Source: Fimbriimonadaceae bacterium
GTDB taxonomy: Bacteria > Armatimonadota > Fimbriimonadia > Fimbriimonadales > Fimbriimonadaceae
NCBI GenBank assembly: GCA_019454105.1
Contig: CP075364.1
Location: forward strand, 1,553,362-1,617,361
Direction: 5' to 3'
DNA length: 64,000 nucleotides
In this document: one piece after another, positions 23,954 through 31,783 of the stretch
Numbering within the stretch: the first letter of the stretch is position 1
How the letters are laid out: each line of letters opens with the position of its first letter
Notes under the pieces: model-generated
What the model was told of the DNA's origin: nothing
Databases searched by the model: none
Seen by the model: only the letters and a program-made list of their open reading frames with translations
Translations under genes and position numbers: made by a program

Positions 23954-24766
23954 ATGAGGACAATGAGCGAACCCACAATCGACTCACTGCTGCTCGAACG
24001 GTATCAAAGGCTCGTTCAAGAGAAGCACCCGAATTGGATCCGCGTTTGGCCCGTGCTTTCTGGCTACGATTGTGTTACCTACTCGTTTGGTTCTTGGTGG
24101 ATCGTGTTCTTTACACACACCGGCAAGCCAACAATCACCTCGCTGTCGGTGGGAGGTTCGATTAGCCAGGATGCGATCGGGTTTTCCGACATCAACGCTT
24201 CCAACCTTCCGACGGTACGGAGCAACCTCGAAAGACACTTACGCGCCAAGCCCGAGGACGCTGTCGTGATCGTGCAAAATGACGGCAGTTTCCAGGAAGA
24301 GTTGAAAGCAATGCTTGCCAGGCACGAAAGGGCGATGGGGCTGGTTCCGATGAAGATCTTTCTCAGTCACAAAGGGGCGGACAAGCCCATGGTGCTAGAG
24401 TTCTATGAGACACTGAAGACGCTCGGATTCGACCCATGGCTCGACGAAAAGGCTATGCCTGCGGGCACGAACCTGCAACGCGGCATTTTCAAGGGATTCC
24501 AGCAATCTTGTGCAGCCATCTTCTTCATTACGAACAACTTTGAAGACAGTGGTTTCCTTGCCACAGAGGTCGACTATGCAGTCCAAGAGAAACTCGCCAA
24601 AGGAGACCGATTCGCCATCATCACGATAGTCATTGGTTCGGATGACAGCGTTCCTAACTTGCTCAAGCAGTACGTTTGGAAGAAGCCCGACAGTCAATTA
24701 GGGGCCCTGCGAGAGATCCTGCGGGCGCTGCCGGTCTCGCCTGGCCCAGTCCACTTGAAGCAGTAG
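23954..24766 (+). CDS. TIR-domain protein with an uncharacterised N-terminal domain
   Basis: The start is the ATG at 23954, or 23963, which has GAGG close in front; upstream residues are Pro-rich and unlikely. 270 residues. Positions 1-130 form an unrecognised domain (ERYQRLVQEKHPNWIRVWP, FGSWWIVFFTHTGKPTI). Positions 135-260 form a TIR_2-type domain: MKIFLSHKGADKPMVLEFYE, LGFDPWLDEKAMPAGTNL, CAAIFFITNNFEDSGFLATE, where the last Glu sits at the catalytic NADase position. The domain could cleave NAD in a defence or death pathway (family knowledge), but no sensor partner is next to it. Composition is distinctly less GC-rich than its neighbours, suggesting acquisition. Confidence 0.8.
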   Translation: MRTMSEPTIDSLLLERYQRLVQEKHPNWIRVWPVLSGYDCVTYSFGSWWIVFFTHTGKPTITSLSVGGSISQDAIGFSDINASNLPTVRSNLERHLRAKPEDAVVIVQNDGSFQEELKAMLARHERAMGLVPMKIFLSHKGADKPMVLEFYETLKTLGFDPWLDEKAMPAGTNLQRGIFKGFQQSCAAIFFITNNFEDSGFLATEVDYAVQEKLAKGDRFAIITIVIGSDDSVPNLLKQYVWKKPDSQLGALREILRALPVSPGPVHLKQ

Positions 24767-24905
24767 CGAGAAGCCGGGAAAGGGTCGCTCGCGATGCGGC
24801 CAAGTGCTGCCAAGGGCGAACTGCTGGAAGCTGTGAGCTCGGGGGGCCAGGGGGAGACGCGGGGTTCCCCGCGCCCGGGCCGGGCGAGGCTGGAGCCGCC
24901 CACAG

Positions 24906-24946
24906 GCCCCCACCCCCAACCCCCTCCCCTGTCACGGTGGAGGGGG
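24906..24946 (-). repeat. Hairpin/G-quadruplex repeat, copy 5 (reverse, divergent)
   Basis: Reverse orientation relative to the copies at 2250-18245. The stem is imperfect (CCCCTCCCCTGTCACGGTGG), and the downstream C runs keep the C5-type pattern, so the G-quadruplex would form on the minus strand. Confidence 0.8.
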
Positions 24947-24995
24947 CTCTTGACGCCTCGTCATTCGCAGGGACCAGGCGCGGGAACGCCCAAGG

Positions 24996-25036
24996 GCCCC
25001 CACCCCCAACCCCCTCCCCCGTCACGGTGGAGGGGG
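24996..25036 (-). repeat. Hairpin/G-quadruplex repeat, copy 6 (reverse, divergent)
   Basis: Second reverse copy, sharing the GTCACGGTGG loop variant with copy 5 at 24906, so these two probably arose by local duplication. Confidence 0.8.
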
Positions 25037-25259
25037 CTCTTGATGCCCCGGTTTCGGCCCCCTGGCCCCTGGCGCGAGCCCTGGAGGACTACCAGGTTTG
25101 CCGGCAGGAGTGGGGGCTGGCAGAAAGACTGTGGAACGACCCCTCTATGGGCATCGGCTCATGGCTGAGCGCAGGGCACGGGGGGCGGGAGACCGCGGAC
25201 CGGCCTGAGCGCAGGCGACAGTTCGTCAACCAGAACCGGGAACACGGAGGTGACCGGTC

Positions 25260-25937
25260 GTGATCGTCAAGATGGGCATGTATGTCCAGGCCTTCTCGGG
25301 CAAGGGCACCAACGTGGTCTTCAGCGACACCGAGTTCGGGACGGTGGGGCGCGAGTATGTGATCCCCGCGAACCCGAGCACGCCGCCGCAGGAGGCGTCG
25401 CGGTCTTACTTCAAGCGGGCGACCCAGGCCTTCGAGGTCTTGCCGAAGGCGAAGGTGGACGCTTGGAACGAGTACGCCTCGCAGTTCAAGACCCGGAACA
25501 AGCAGGGCAAGCTGCGCGAGAAGCGGGGGCTCAACGTCTTCACCGCCCTCGCGGCCAAGTTCTTGCAGGTGACCCCGGCGGGAACGATCCCGCAGGACCC
25601 GCCGACCTCGGACTTCACTGGGGACAACCCGGTGATCACGGTGACGGCGGGAACGGGCAAATTGACGTTCTCGAGCACTTTGCCCAATTCTAGCGGGGTG
25701 GTTACGGAGCTGCTGTTCCAGCGGCTGGTGAACGGCAACCGCAAGCCGGGCAAGGAGTACAAGACCGGGGCGTACTTCGCCTTCGCCCCGGGCTCGTTGA
25801 GCCGTGACGTGACGGTGCCGCCCGGGTTCTACGCGGCGGGCTACCGGTTCGTGCGGACGGCCACGGGCCAGCAGTCCAAGATCCGGACGCTGCCAGTGAC
25901 GCAGGTCAACCTGGCCGTCGCCAAGAAGGCGGCCTGA
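25260..25937 (+). CDS. Uncharacterised protein, KVGN-type paralogue 2
   Basis: GTG start at 25260 with a strong GGAGGTGA seven bases before it. 225 residues. It aligns along its length with the gene at 23029: GTNVVFSDTEFGTVGRE against GNAVYWQTEDGRTFVRE, then ANPSTPPQ against ANDPRTPAQ, AWNEYASQF against AWRDWADFV, SGVVTELLFQRL against SGVATLLLLQRL, and PG-LS, PG-Y and ATGQ near the end. The two paralogues face away from each other with the TIR gene between them. Function unknown; the two-domain layout (short helical segment plus beta domain) could suit a structural or binding role. Confidence 0.68.
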   Translation: MIVKMGMYVQAFSGKGTNVVFSDTEFGTVGREYVIPANPSTPPQEASRSYFKRATQAFEVLPKAKVDAWNEYASQFKTRNKQGKLREKRGLNVFTALAAKFLQVTPAGTIPQDPPTSDFTGDNPVITVTAGTGKLTFSSTLPNSSGVVTELLFQRLVNGNRKPGKEYKTGAYFAFAPGSLSRDVTVPPGFYAAGYRFVRTATGQQSKIRTLPVTQVNLAVAKKAA

Positions 25938-26010
25938 CCCAGGGGGGTGGGGCGGTCGAGGCCGCCCTCCCCTCTCCAACCCCGCCACCAGGCCCCGGTA
26001 AGATGCGGGC

Positions 26011-27141
26011 ATGGATCTGTCGCCCGCCAAGCTGGGACTGCTCGCCACCAAGTACGACGGCTATTTGGAAGGCAGCCTTGTCGACGAGTTCATCGCCGAC
26101 TTTGGCATCAACTTCGCCGCCGGGCACTGGTGCGCGGGCGAGTTCTTCGACCGCTTCGCCCCCGGGGGCTATAACTCCGACAACCCCGGCTTCGACCCCA
26201 GCGAGGAGGCGCAGGTGGCGCGGGTCGCCCAGGCCGGTATCAAGGGCATCGAGTGGCACGAAGTGGTGTTCCAGAACCCGGACGGCACCCGGAACCAGGC
26301 GAAGATCGACTCGGTGAGCGCGGCGATGAAGGAGCACGGCGTCCGCCCGACCAACATGAACTTCAACACCTGGAGCGCGCCCAAGTTCAAGTACGGCGGG
26401 TGCACCCACCCCGACCCGGCCCGGCGGAAGGAGGCACTGGACCAGATGCTGCTGGGGGTGGAGACCGCCCACGAGATCGGCTGCGCGAGCTGCAACATCT
26501 GGCCAGGCAGCGACGGCTGGGACTACCATTTCGAGGTGGACTACGGCCAGCGGCTGAGCTGGTTCATCGACGGCTGCACCGCCCTGGCCGACGCCTGCGA
26601 CCGGAAGGGGCTCAAGTTCGGCACCGAGCCCAAGCAATATGAGCCCCGGGAGATGAACATGATCACGAACACGGTGGCCAAGGCGGCCCTGGTCGCGATG
26701 GAAGTGAACAAGAACCTCGGCAAGACGGTGATGGGGGTCGTGATCGACTACGGCCACGAGCAGATGGTGGGCAACACCCCGGCCGACTCGCTCTATATGC
26801 TGAAGCGGTTCGGGGTGCCGATCGCCAACTTCCACGTGAACGGTGCAAAGTACAACGCCAACGACGAGGACCGGATCGCGGGGACGGACGACGTGTGGCG
26901 GTTCATCGAGTTCTGCTATGCGGCGGCGGACACGGGCTACAGCGGGTGGTTCGGGCTCGACCAGTTCACCTATCGCACGGAGCAGACCGTCTCGATGCGC
27001 CTCTCGATGGAGTTCTTCGCCAACAGCATGAAGAAAGCGCTGAAGATCTATGCGATGCGCGACCAGCTGGCGGCGGCCCAGGCGACGGGCGACGCGGTGC
27101 AGACCATCCAACTGGTGAAGAAGGTCGTCTACAACGGGTGA
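26011..27141 (+). CDS. Sugar isomerase/epimerase, xylose-isomerase-like TIM barrel
   Basis: 376 residues without leader. The pattern is of AP-endonuclease-2/xylose isomerase-like barrels, close to the rhamnose isomerase group: IKGIEWHEVVF, a metal Glu in FGTEPKQYEPR, Asp and His in VVIDYGHEQM, His in ANFHVNGAKYNANDEDR, and Asp in WFGLDQFTYR. These are plausible ligands for two divalent metals and substrate. It is the first gene of a tight run with gmhA, a GT9 transferase and a heptose kinase, each coupled by GTGA, so it may feed sugars to LPS synthesis. The exact substrate cannot be read from sequence. Confidence 0.8.
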   Translation: MDLSPAKLGLLATKYDGYLEGSLVDEFIADFGINFAAGHWCAGEFFDRFAPGGYNSDNPGFDPSEEAQVARVAQAGIKGIEWHEVVFQNPDGTRNQAKIDSVSAAMKEHGVRPTNMNFNTWSAPKFKYGGCTHPDPARRKEALDQMLLGVETAHEIGCASCNIWPGSDGWDYHFEVDYGQRLSWFIDGCTALADACDRKGLKFGTEPKQYEPREMNMITNTVAKAALVAMEVNKNLGKTVMGVVIDYGHEQMVGNTPADSLYMLKRFGVPIANFHVNGAKYNANDEDRIAGTDDVWRFIEFCYAAADTGYSGWFGLDQFTYRTEQTVSMRLSMEFFANSMKKALKIYAMRDQLAAAQATGDAVQTIQLVKKVVYNG

Positions 27142-27725
27142 CGGTGGGGGCCGAAGACACGATCCTGGCGTCTTGGACGGAAGCGCGGGGGCTCTTGGAC
27201 GAGTTCCTGGGGAACTCGCGTTCGGTGGAGGCGGTCGCGGGGCTGGCTCGGGCCCTCGCGGGGACGCTGGCCGCTGGGGGCAAGGCCCTGGCGGCGGGCA
27301 ACGGCGGGAGCCTGGCCGACGCGATGCACTTCGCCGAGGAGTGCACCGGACGGTTCCGGGCCGACCGGAGGCCGCTCGCCGTGCTGGCCTGCTCCGACCC
27401 GACCCACTTGACCTGCGCCGCCAACGACTTCGGCTTTGAAGAGGTCTTCGCCCGCTGGGTGACGGCCCTGGGCAGGCCGGGCGACCTCTTCCTGGCCCTC
27501 TCGACCTCGGGGGAGTCGGAGAACCTCGTCCGGGCGGCCCGGGCCGCCCGAGAGCAGGGGATGGTCGTGGCCGGGCTGCTCGGGCGCGGCGGCGGGCGGC
27601 TCGGCCCGCTGTGCGACCTGGTGGTCATGGCCCCGGGGGAGACCTCTGACCGGATCCAGGAGATCCATATGTTGGTGCTGCACTCGGTGGTCGAGGCTGC
27701 GGAGAAGGAGTTGGGGCTGGCGTGA
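27138..27725 (+). CDS. gmhA: Phosphoheptose isomerase (SIS domain)
   Basis: The start chosen is the GTG at 27138, overlapping the previous stop (GTGA); the longer frame upstream lies inside the isomerase gene. 195 residues, the family norm. Signature AAGNGGSLADAMHFAEECTGRF (in parts AAGNGGSLADAMHFAE and CTGRF), then SDPTHLTCAANDFGFEEVF and LALSTSGESENLVRAA, followed by the C-terminal Glu/His block RIQEIHMLVLHSVVE. It converts sedoheptulose 7-phosphate to D-glycero-D-manno-heptose 7-phosphate in the cytoplasm, the first step of ADP-heptose synthesis for LPS. A kinase for the next step lies two genes on. Confidence 0.9.
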   Translation: MTVGAEDTILASWTEARGLLDEFLGNSRSVEAVAGLARALAGTLAAGGKALAAGNGGSLADAMHFAEECTGRFRADRRPLAVLACSDPTHLTCAANDFGFEEVFARWVTALGRPGDLFLALSTSGESENLVRAARAAREQGMVVAGLLGRGGGRLGPLCDLVVMAPGETSDRIQEIHMLVLHSVVEAAEKELGLA

Positions 27726-28780
27726 GGATCCTGGTGTTCCAGCTCGGGGCTCTGGGTGACACGATCGTCTCGGTGCCGGGCTTCCGAGCTCTGCGGCGAC
27801 ACGCGGGGCCGGGCGGGTCGTTGCACGTGCTCCAGCAAAGGCTCCCTGGGCACCGCCCGCTGCCCAGCACCATGCTCGAACCGACCGGACTGATCCAAGG
27901 GGCCACGACCTATGAGCCGGTCACGCGGAAGACGCTGGTGGAGAACTTCCTGCTCATCCGCCGCACCTTGCGCGAGCACAAGATCGATGCGGTCGCCACG
28001 CTGCACGACATGACCCGAGGGCGCAAACAGGTCGATCGCGACCGGCTCGTCTTCCGCCTGGCCGGGGCCCGAAAGACGCTCGGGTTCTGCCACTTTGAGC
28101 AAAGCCCCATCGACCCGGTGGCCAAGACCTGCACCCATGAGGCCCTGCTCCGGCTCCGGCGGCTCGCGATGGACGGTGTCGAGACCCGCGAGGACGAGGA
28201 TCTTCAGGGCCCGCTCCTGGTGCCGACCGAGGCGGACACGGCCCTGGTGGACGGGTGGCTCGCGGCGCGACGCCGGCACCCGGGACGCCCGCTCTTTGGC
28301 GTCTGCCTGGGCACGGTCATGCCGAGCAAGGAGTGGCCGATCGACCGGTTTCACGAGATCGGGCGACGGGCACTGGCCGAAGGCGCGCACGAGATCGTCG
28401 TGATCGGTTCGGGGGCCGAAAGTGGGACGGCCGAAGAAGCTATCAGGGTCTGGGGCGACGGGCTGAACGCCTGCGGCGAGTTCACGGTGCTCCAGTCAGG
28501 AGCCTTGCTCCAGAGATGCTCGCTTTACTTGGGGCTTGACACCGGCACGACCCACCTGGCGGCGGCGGTCGGCACCCCCTTCGTCGCCCTTTATGCCGAC
28601 ATGACCTACCGGGGCCAATGGAACCCGATCGGGGCTGAAGGGGACATCTTCAGGGAGGCGGTGCCTTGTGGGGCTTGCCACCTCAAGGTGTGCGACGTGG
28701 AAGGCCACCCTTGCATGACCGGCATCCCGACCGACCGGGTCTGGGACGCGGTGCGAGCCCGCCTTGGGGGCGGGCGGTGA
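27722..28780 (+). CDS. Glycosyltransferase family 9 (heptosyltransferase-like)
   Basis: GTG start overlapping gmhA's stop (GTGA). 352 residues. The N-terminus ILVFQLGALGDTIVSVPGFRAL is the GT9 opening with the Gly-Asp near the acceptor site. The C-terminal domain has FGVCLGTVMPSKEWPIDRF, SLYLGLDTGTTHLAAAVGTP and FVALY, the donor-binding D-T/S-G-x-x-H-x-A-A motif. It probably transfers heptose, or a similar sugar, from a nucleotide donor to the LPS core at the inner membrane. Its position between gmhA and a heptose kinase supports heptose as the sugar. Confidence 0.87.
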   Translation: MRILVFQLGALGDTIVSVPGFRALRRHAGPGGSLHVLQQRLPGHRPLPSTMLEPTGLIQGATTYEPVTRKTLVENFLLIRRTLREHKIDAVATLHDMTRGRKQVDRDRLVFRLAGARKTLGFCHFEQSPIDPVAKTCTHEALLRLRRLAMDGVETREDEDLQGPLLVPTEADTALVDGWLAARRRHPGRPLFGVCLGTVMPSKEWPIDRFHEIGRRALAEGAHEIVVIGSGAESGTAEEAIRVWGDGLNACGEFTVLQSGALLQRCSLYLGLDTGTTHLAAAVGTPFVALYADMTYRGQWNPIGAEGDIFREAVPCGACHLKVCDVEGHPCMTGIPTDRVWDAVRARLGGGR

Positions 28781-29766
28781 CGCGCGAGTCGCTTCTTTGG
28801 GCGATCGACAAATTCGCCGAAGCTCGGGCGACGGTGGTGGGGGACCTCATGCTGGACCGCTACATGTGGGGCCGCGCGACCCGGATCTCTCCCGAGTCGC
28901 CGGTCATGGTCGTGGAGGTCGACCGCGAGACGGCGGTCCCTGGCGGAGCGGCCAACGTTGCCGCGAACCTTCTGGCCCTTGGGCTGGGTGTCTCTTTGGT
29001 CGGGGTGCGGGGCGACGACGAGGCGGGAGCAGCCCTCATGGACGGATTGCGGGCCGCTCACCTGGAAGCGGACGGCGTCATCGTCGATCCGGACAGACCG
29101 ACCACGGTCAAAACCCGCGTTGTGGCCCAGAGCCAGCAAGTGGTGCGGTTCGACCGTGAGGTCCGCGAGCCGATCGGGGCCTCGGTCGCTGAGCGGATCG
29201 GCGAGTCTTTGGTGGAGCGGAGCGGGCGATCCTCGGCCGTGTTGGTCTCGGACTATGCCAAGGGCGCCCTGACACCAGACGTGGTCGGTCGGGCCATCGC
29301 TTTGGCGGGCCAGCTCGGTATTCCGAGTTTGGTCAATGCCAAGCCGGCAAGCCTGGGCTGGATCCGAGGGGCGACGGTGGCGACCGTCAACCAGTCCGAA
29401 GCCCATGCTTTCTCTGGAGACCCGGGCTTTCTTGCCGAGGAACAGATCCGAGAGGCTGGCGACACGCTCCGTGAGGCCGTCGGGGTGCGCACGCTCGTCG
29501 TGACACGAGGGCCGGAAGGCATGATGGTCTGGAGCGAGGGGGTTGAACCGCTCCAAGTCGAAGCCCACAAGGTGCCGGTCTATGACGTGGCCGGGGCAGG
29601 CGACACGGTCGTGAGCGTCCTGACCGCGGCCTTCGCGACCGGCAGCGACAACGAGACCGCGACATGGCTTGCCGCAGCAGCCGCAGCCGTGGTCGTCGGC
29701 AAGCTTGGGGTGGCCACTTGTTCGGCGGAAGAGCTGCGCCAGTCGGTCGAGACGTGGTTCGCCTAG
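28777..29766 (+). CDS. hldE: D-glycero-beta-D-manno-heptose 7-phosphate kinase (HldE/RfaE domain I)
   Basis: The start chosen is the GTG at 28777, overlapping the upstream stop. 329 residues of the PfkB/ribokinase fold: VVGDLMLDRYMWG, RISPESPVMVVEV, VPGGAANVAANLLALG, VSDYAKGAL, and the ATP-binding/catalytic YDVAGAGDTVVSVLTAA with the Asp base. Enteric HldE is a fusion with a cytidylyltransferase; here only the kinase half exists, so the nucleotidyltransferase must be elsewhere. It phosphorylates heptose 7-phosphate at C1. It ends in a TAG shared with the convergent gene through CTAG. Confidence 0.9.
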   Translation: MTRESLLWAIDKFAEARATVVGDLMLDRYMWGRATRISPESPVMVVEVDRETAVPGGAANVAANLLALGLGVSLVGVRGDDEAGAALMDGLRAAHLEADGVIVDPDRPTTVKTRVVAQSQQVVRFDREVREPIGASVAERIGESLVERSGRSSAVLVSDYAKGALTPDVVGRAIALAGQLGIPSLVNAKPASLGWIRGATVATVNQSEAHAFSGDPGFLAEEQIREAGDTLREAVGVRTLVVTRGPEGMMVWSEGVEPLQVEAHKVPVYDVAGAGDTVVSVLTAAFATGSDNETATWLAAAAAAVVVGKLGVATCSAEELRQSVETWFA

Positions 29767-30455
29767 ACTTTGGGCCGGGCCATGACCACCACCAACAGGC
29801 TCCAGCAGGCTTCGACCAAGGCAGCCAAGGGAAACTGGAGGCTAAGCGGTAAGGCGTATACCGCGAAGAGCACCGGCGTCCACACGACCCAGTTCATGAC
29901 TTGGATCGAGAGCACTCGTTCTCGGTACACCCGAAAACTGAAGAACGACGGCACTGTGCGAAGCGAGAAGCCCGACTCGCGCCACAAGAAGAGCCCGACG
30001 GTCACGGGCACGAACACCAAGGGGGCCGCGACCAGCATGTCGACCGACACCTTGAGCACCACGGTCGGGACATCGACCCGGTCGCCGAACCACTGCGACT
30101 GCAAGAAGTAGAAAGCGTCGACCAAGAGGCCGATGACGCCATAGACAAACCCGACGAACGCCGTCTCCCCGAGGTTGGGGCGTCTCCTCTCTCGGGTGAC
30201 CAGCCGGGCGATTTCGGGGACGACCCCGCCCGCGATGAATCCGGCGACGAATGCTCCGAGCGGCCCCGCCGTCGTCTTGGTGGCCCCGATCCAATCGGCG
30301 AAGCCGCGAGTCGAGGGCACCAGCCAATAGCTCACGGCGAGCGACACCGCCAAGAACTGGATGAACAGGATGGATCGAAGATTGGACTTGGCCGCCGCCG
30401 CTCCTGCCCTCAGGGCCTCGCCCAGGGCCTGCGACACAGGGCTCTTCCGATCCAC
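29763..30455 (-). CDS. Mpv17/PMP22-like integral membrane protein
   Basis: The start chosen is the GTG at 30455; residues upstream in the longer frame are Arg-rich and translate the other strand's region. About 230 residues with four or five membrane helices (SILFIQFLAVSLAVSYWLVP, GPLGAFVAGFIAGGVVP, FVGFVYGVIGLLVDAFYFL, LVAAPLVFVPVTVGLFL). Several positions fit the Mpv17/PMP22 family of eukaryotic organelle membrane proteins, which has some bacterial members: VVLKVSVDMLVAAPL for the K-x-x-x-D-Q-x-x-x-x-P motif, and VMNWVVWTPVLFAVYALP for N-W-x-V-W-P. Role unknown, perhaps a channel. The family call is by eye. Confidence 0.6.
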   Translation of the reverse strand: MDRKSPVSQALGEALRAGAAAAKSNLRSILFIQFLAVSLAVSYWLVPSTRGFADWIGATKTTAGPLGAFVAGFIAGGVVPEIARLVTRERRRPNLGETAFVGFVYGVIGLLVDAFYFLQSQWFGDRVDVPTVVLKVSVDMLVAAPLVFVPVTVGLFLWRESGFSLRTVPSFFSFRVYRERVLSIQVMNWVVWTPVLFAVYALPLSLQFPLAALVEACWSLLVVVMARPKV

Positions 30456-30517
30456 TGGCCCATTCTGGCGCCGGTGACAGCCCCGGCCCCGCCGAGGTAC
30501 AACCGCCGCACTGACCC

Positions 30518-31783
30518 ATGTTGACTCGACGAGACTTTCTGGCCGGCACCGCAGCCGCCGCTGGCACCGCCCTCTTGACCCAAGGAGCCGTCGCCCTGAC
30601 CCAAGACTCGCCAAGCTTGAAAGTGGGTTTGATCGGATCAGGCGGACGCGGGACGGGCGCCGTGCGCGACTGCGTAGAAGCGGCCCCGGGCGTCGTCCTC
30701 TGGGCCATGGGCGACGTCCTCCTTGACCACCTCATGAACGCCAAGAATTCGCTTCGCGAGGGTCTGAAAGGGGCCTATCAGGTCTCCGAGGACCGCCTCT
30801 TCCAAGGCTTTGACGCCTACAGAGGGGTCATCGACAGCGGCGTTGACATGGTGATCCTCACGACGCCGCCGGGATTCCGGCCCGCCCACCTGGCCTATGC
30901 GGTCGAGAAGGGAAAGCACGTCTTCATGGAAAAGCCGGTCGCCGTGGACGGCCCTGGTGTCCGGTCAGTATTGGCCTCACACGATGTCGCCGAACAGAAA
31001 GGTCTCTGCGTGGTGGCGGGCACCCAGCGACGGCACGACGTGGCCTACCAAGAGTGCGTCCAGCGGATTCAGAGCGGCGCACTAGGCGACATTGTCGCGA
31101 TGTACGCTTACTGGAACCAGGGCGGCCTCTGGATGCACCCTCGGGCCGACAAGTGGAGCGACATGGAGTGGCAGCTCCGCAACTGGCTCTACTTCGCCTG
31201 GCTCAGTGGCGACCATATCTGTGAGCAGCACATCCACAACCTCGACGTCTGCAATTGGGCCTTTGGCGGCCATCCAGTCAAGGCCGTCTCGCTCGCCGGG
31301 CGTCAGGTTCGAACCGACCCGGCTTTCGGCCACGTCTTCGACCACTTCGCCACGGAGTACGAGTATGCGAACGGGGTGAAGATGATCAGTATGTGCCGCC
31401 AGATCGACGGCACGGCTTCACGTGTCGCCGAGTGGATCGTCGGCACCAAGGGCACGTCGAACGCCCAGACCTCGATCAAGGGCGAGCAGCCGTGGCGCTT
31501 TGACGGCGAGCGGCCCAACCCGTATGTCGAAGAGCACCGGGCCCTCATCAAGGCGATCCGGACAGGTAATCGCGTCAACGAGACGAAGCAGGTGGCGGAG
31601 AGCACCCTCACCGCAGTCATGGGGAGGATGGCGGGCTATACGGGTCAGGAGGTGACCTGGGAACAAGTCCTCCAGCAAGACGTCGACATGACCCCACCCA
31701 ACCTGGCTTTCGGCCCCTTGCCCACCCCGAAGGTACCGGTGCCGGGAGCGGCGGCCAGGTCGGGCCCGTACTGGGGATCTTAA
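30518..31783 (+). CDS. Tat-exported Gfo/Idh/MocA family oxidoreductase
   Basis: 421 residues with a Tat leader (MLTRRDFLAGTAAAAGTALL). The NAD-binding Rossmann start is KVGLIGSGGRGTGAV, then VILTTPPGFRP and the family's GKHVFMEKPVAVDGPGV, with the E-K-P lysine. The C-terminal substrate domain includes DHICEQHIHNLDVCNWAFGG, where the D and two H residues are at usual catalytic positions. It is probably an exported NAD(P)-dependent sugar dehydrogenase or isomerase that carries its cofactor through Tat, a large paralogue group in Planctomycetes and Armatimonadota. Its stop overlaps that of the convergent BNR gene (TTAA). Confidence 0.87.
   Translation: MLTRRDFLAGTAAAAGTALLTQGAVALTQDSPSLKVGLIGSGGRGTGAVRDCVEAAPGVVLWAMGDVLLDHLMNAKNSLREGLKGAYQVSEDRLFQGFDAYRGVIDSGVDMVILTTPPGFRPAHLAYAVEKGKHVFMEKPVAVDGPGVRSVLASHDVAEQKGLCVVAGTQRRHDVAYQECVQRIQSGALGDIVAMYAYWNQGGLWMHPRADKWSDMEWQLRNWLYFAWLSGDHICEQHIHNLDVCNWAFGGHPVKAVSLAGRQVRTDPAFGHVFDHFATEYEYANGVKMISMCRQIDGTASRVAEWIVGTKGTSNAQTSIKGEQPWRFDGERPNPYVEEHRALIKAIRTGNRVNETKQVAESTLTAVMGRMAGYTGQEVTWEQVLQQDVDMTPPNLAFGPLPTPKVPVPGAAARSGPYWGS

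Larger units (their letters stand above)
24767..25259. other. Intergenic stretch with two inverted G-rich repeats
   Basis: No supported gene. It contains two reverse-oriented copies of the hairpin repeat (24906-24946 and 24996-25036) separated by about 50 bases. A plus-strand frame ends at 25263 with a GTGA overlap to the next gene (tail ALEDYQVCRQEWGLAERL), which could be the relic of a small upstream gene, but its earlier part is only repeat translation. Confidence 0.6.

Noticed and set aside
24676-25263. 195-residue plus-strand frame as a real gene
   Set aside because: Its first two thirds read through the TIR gene's end and two G-rich repeats; only the last part might be a relic.
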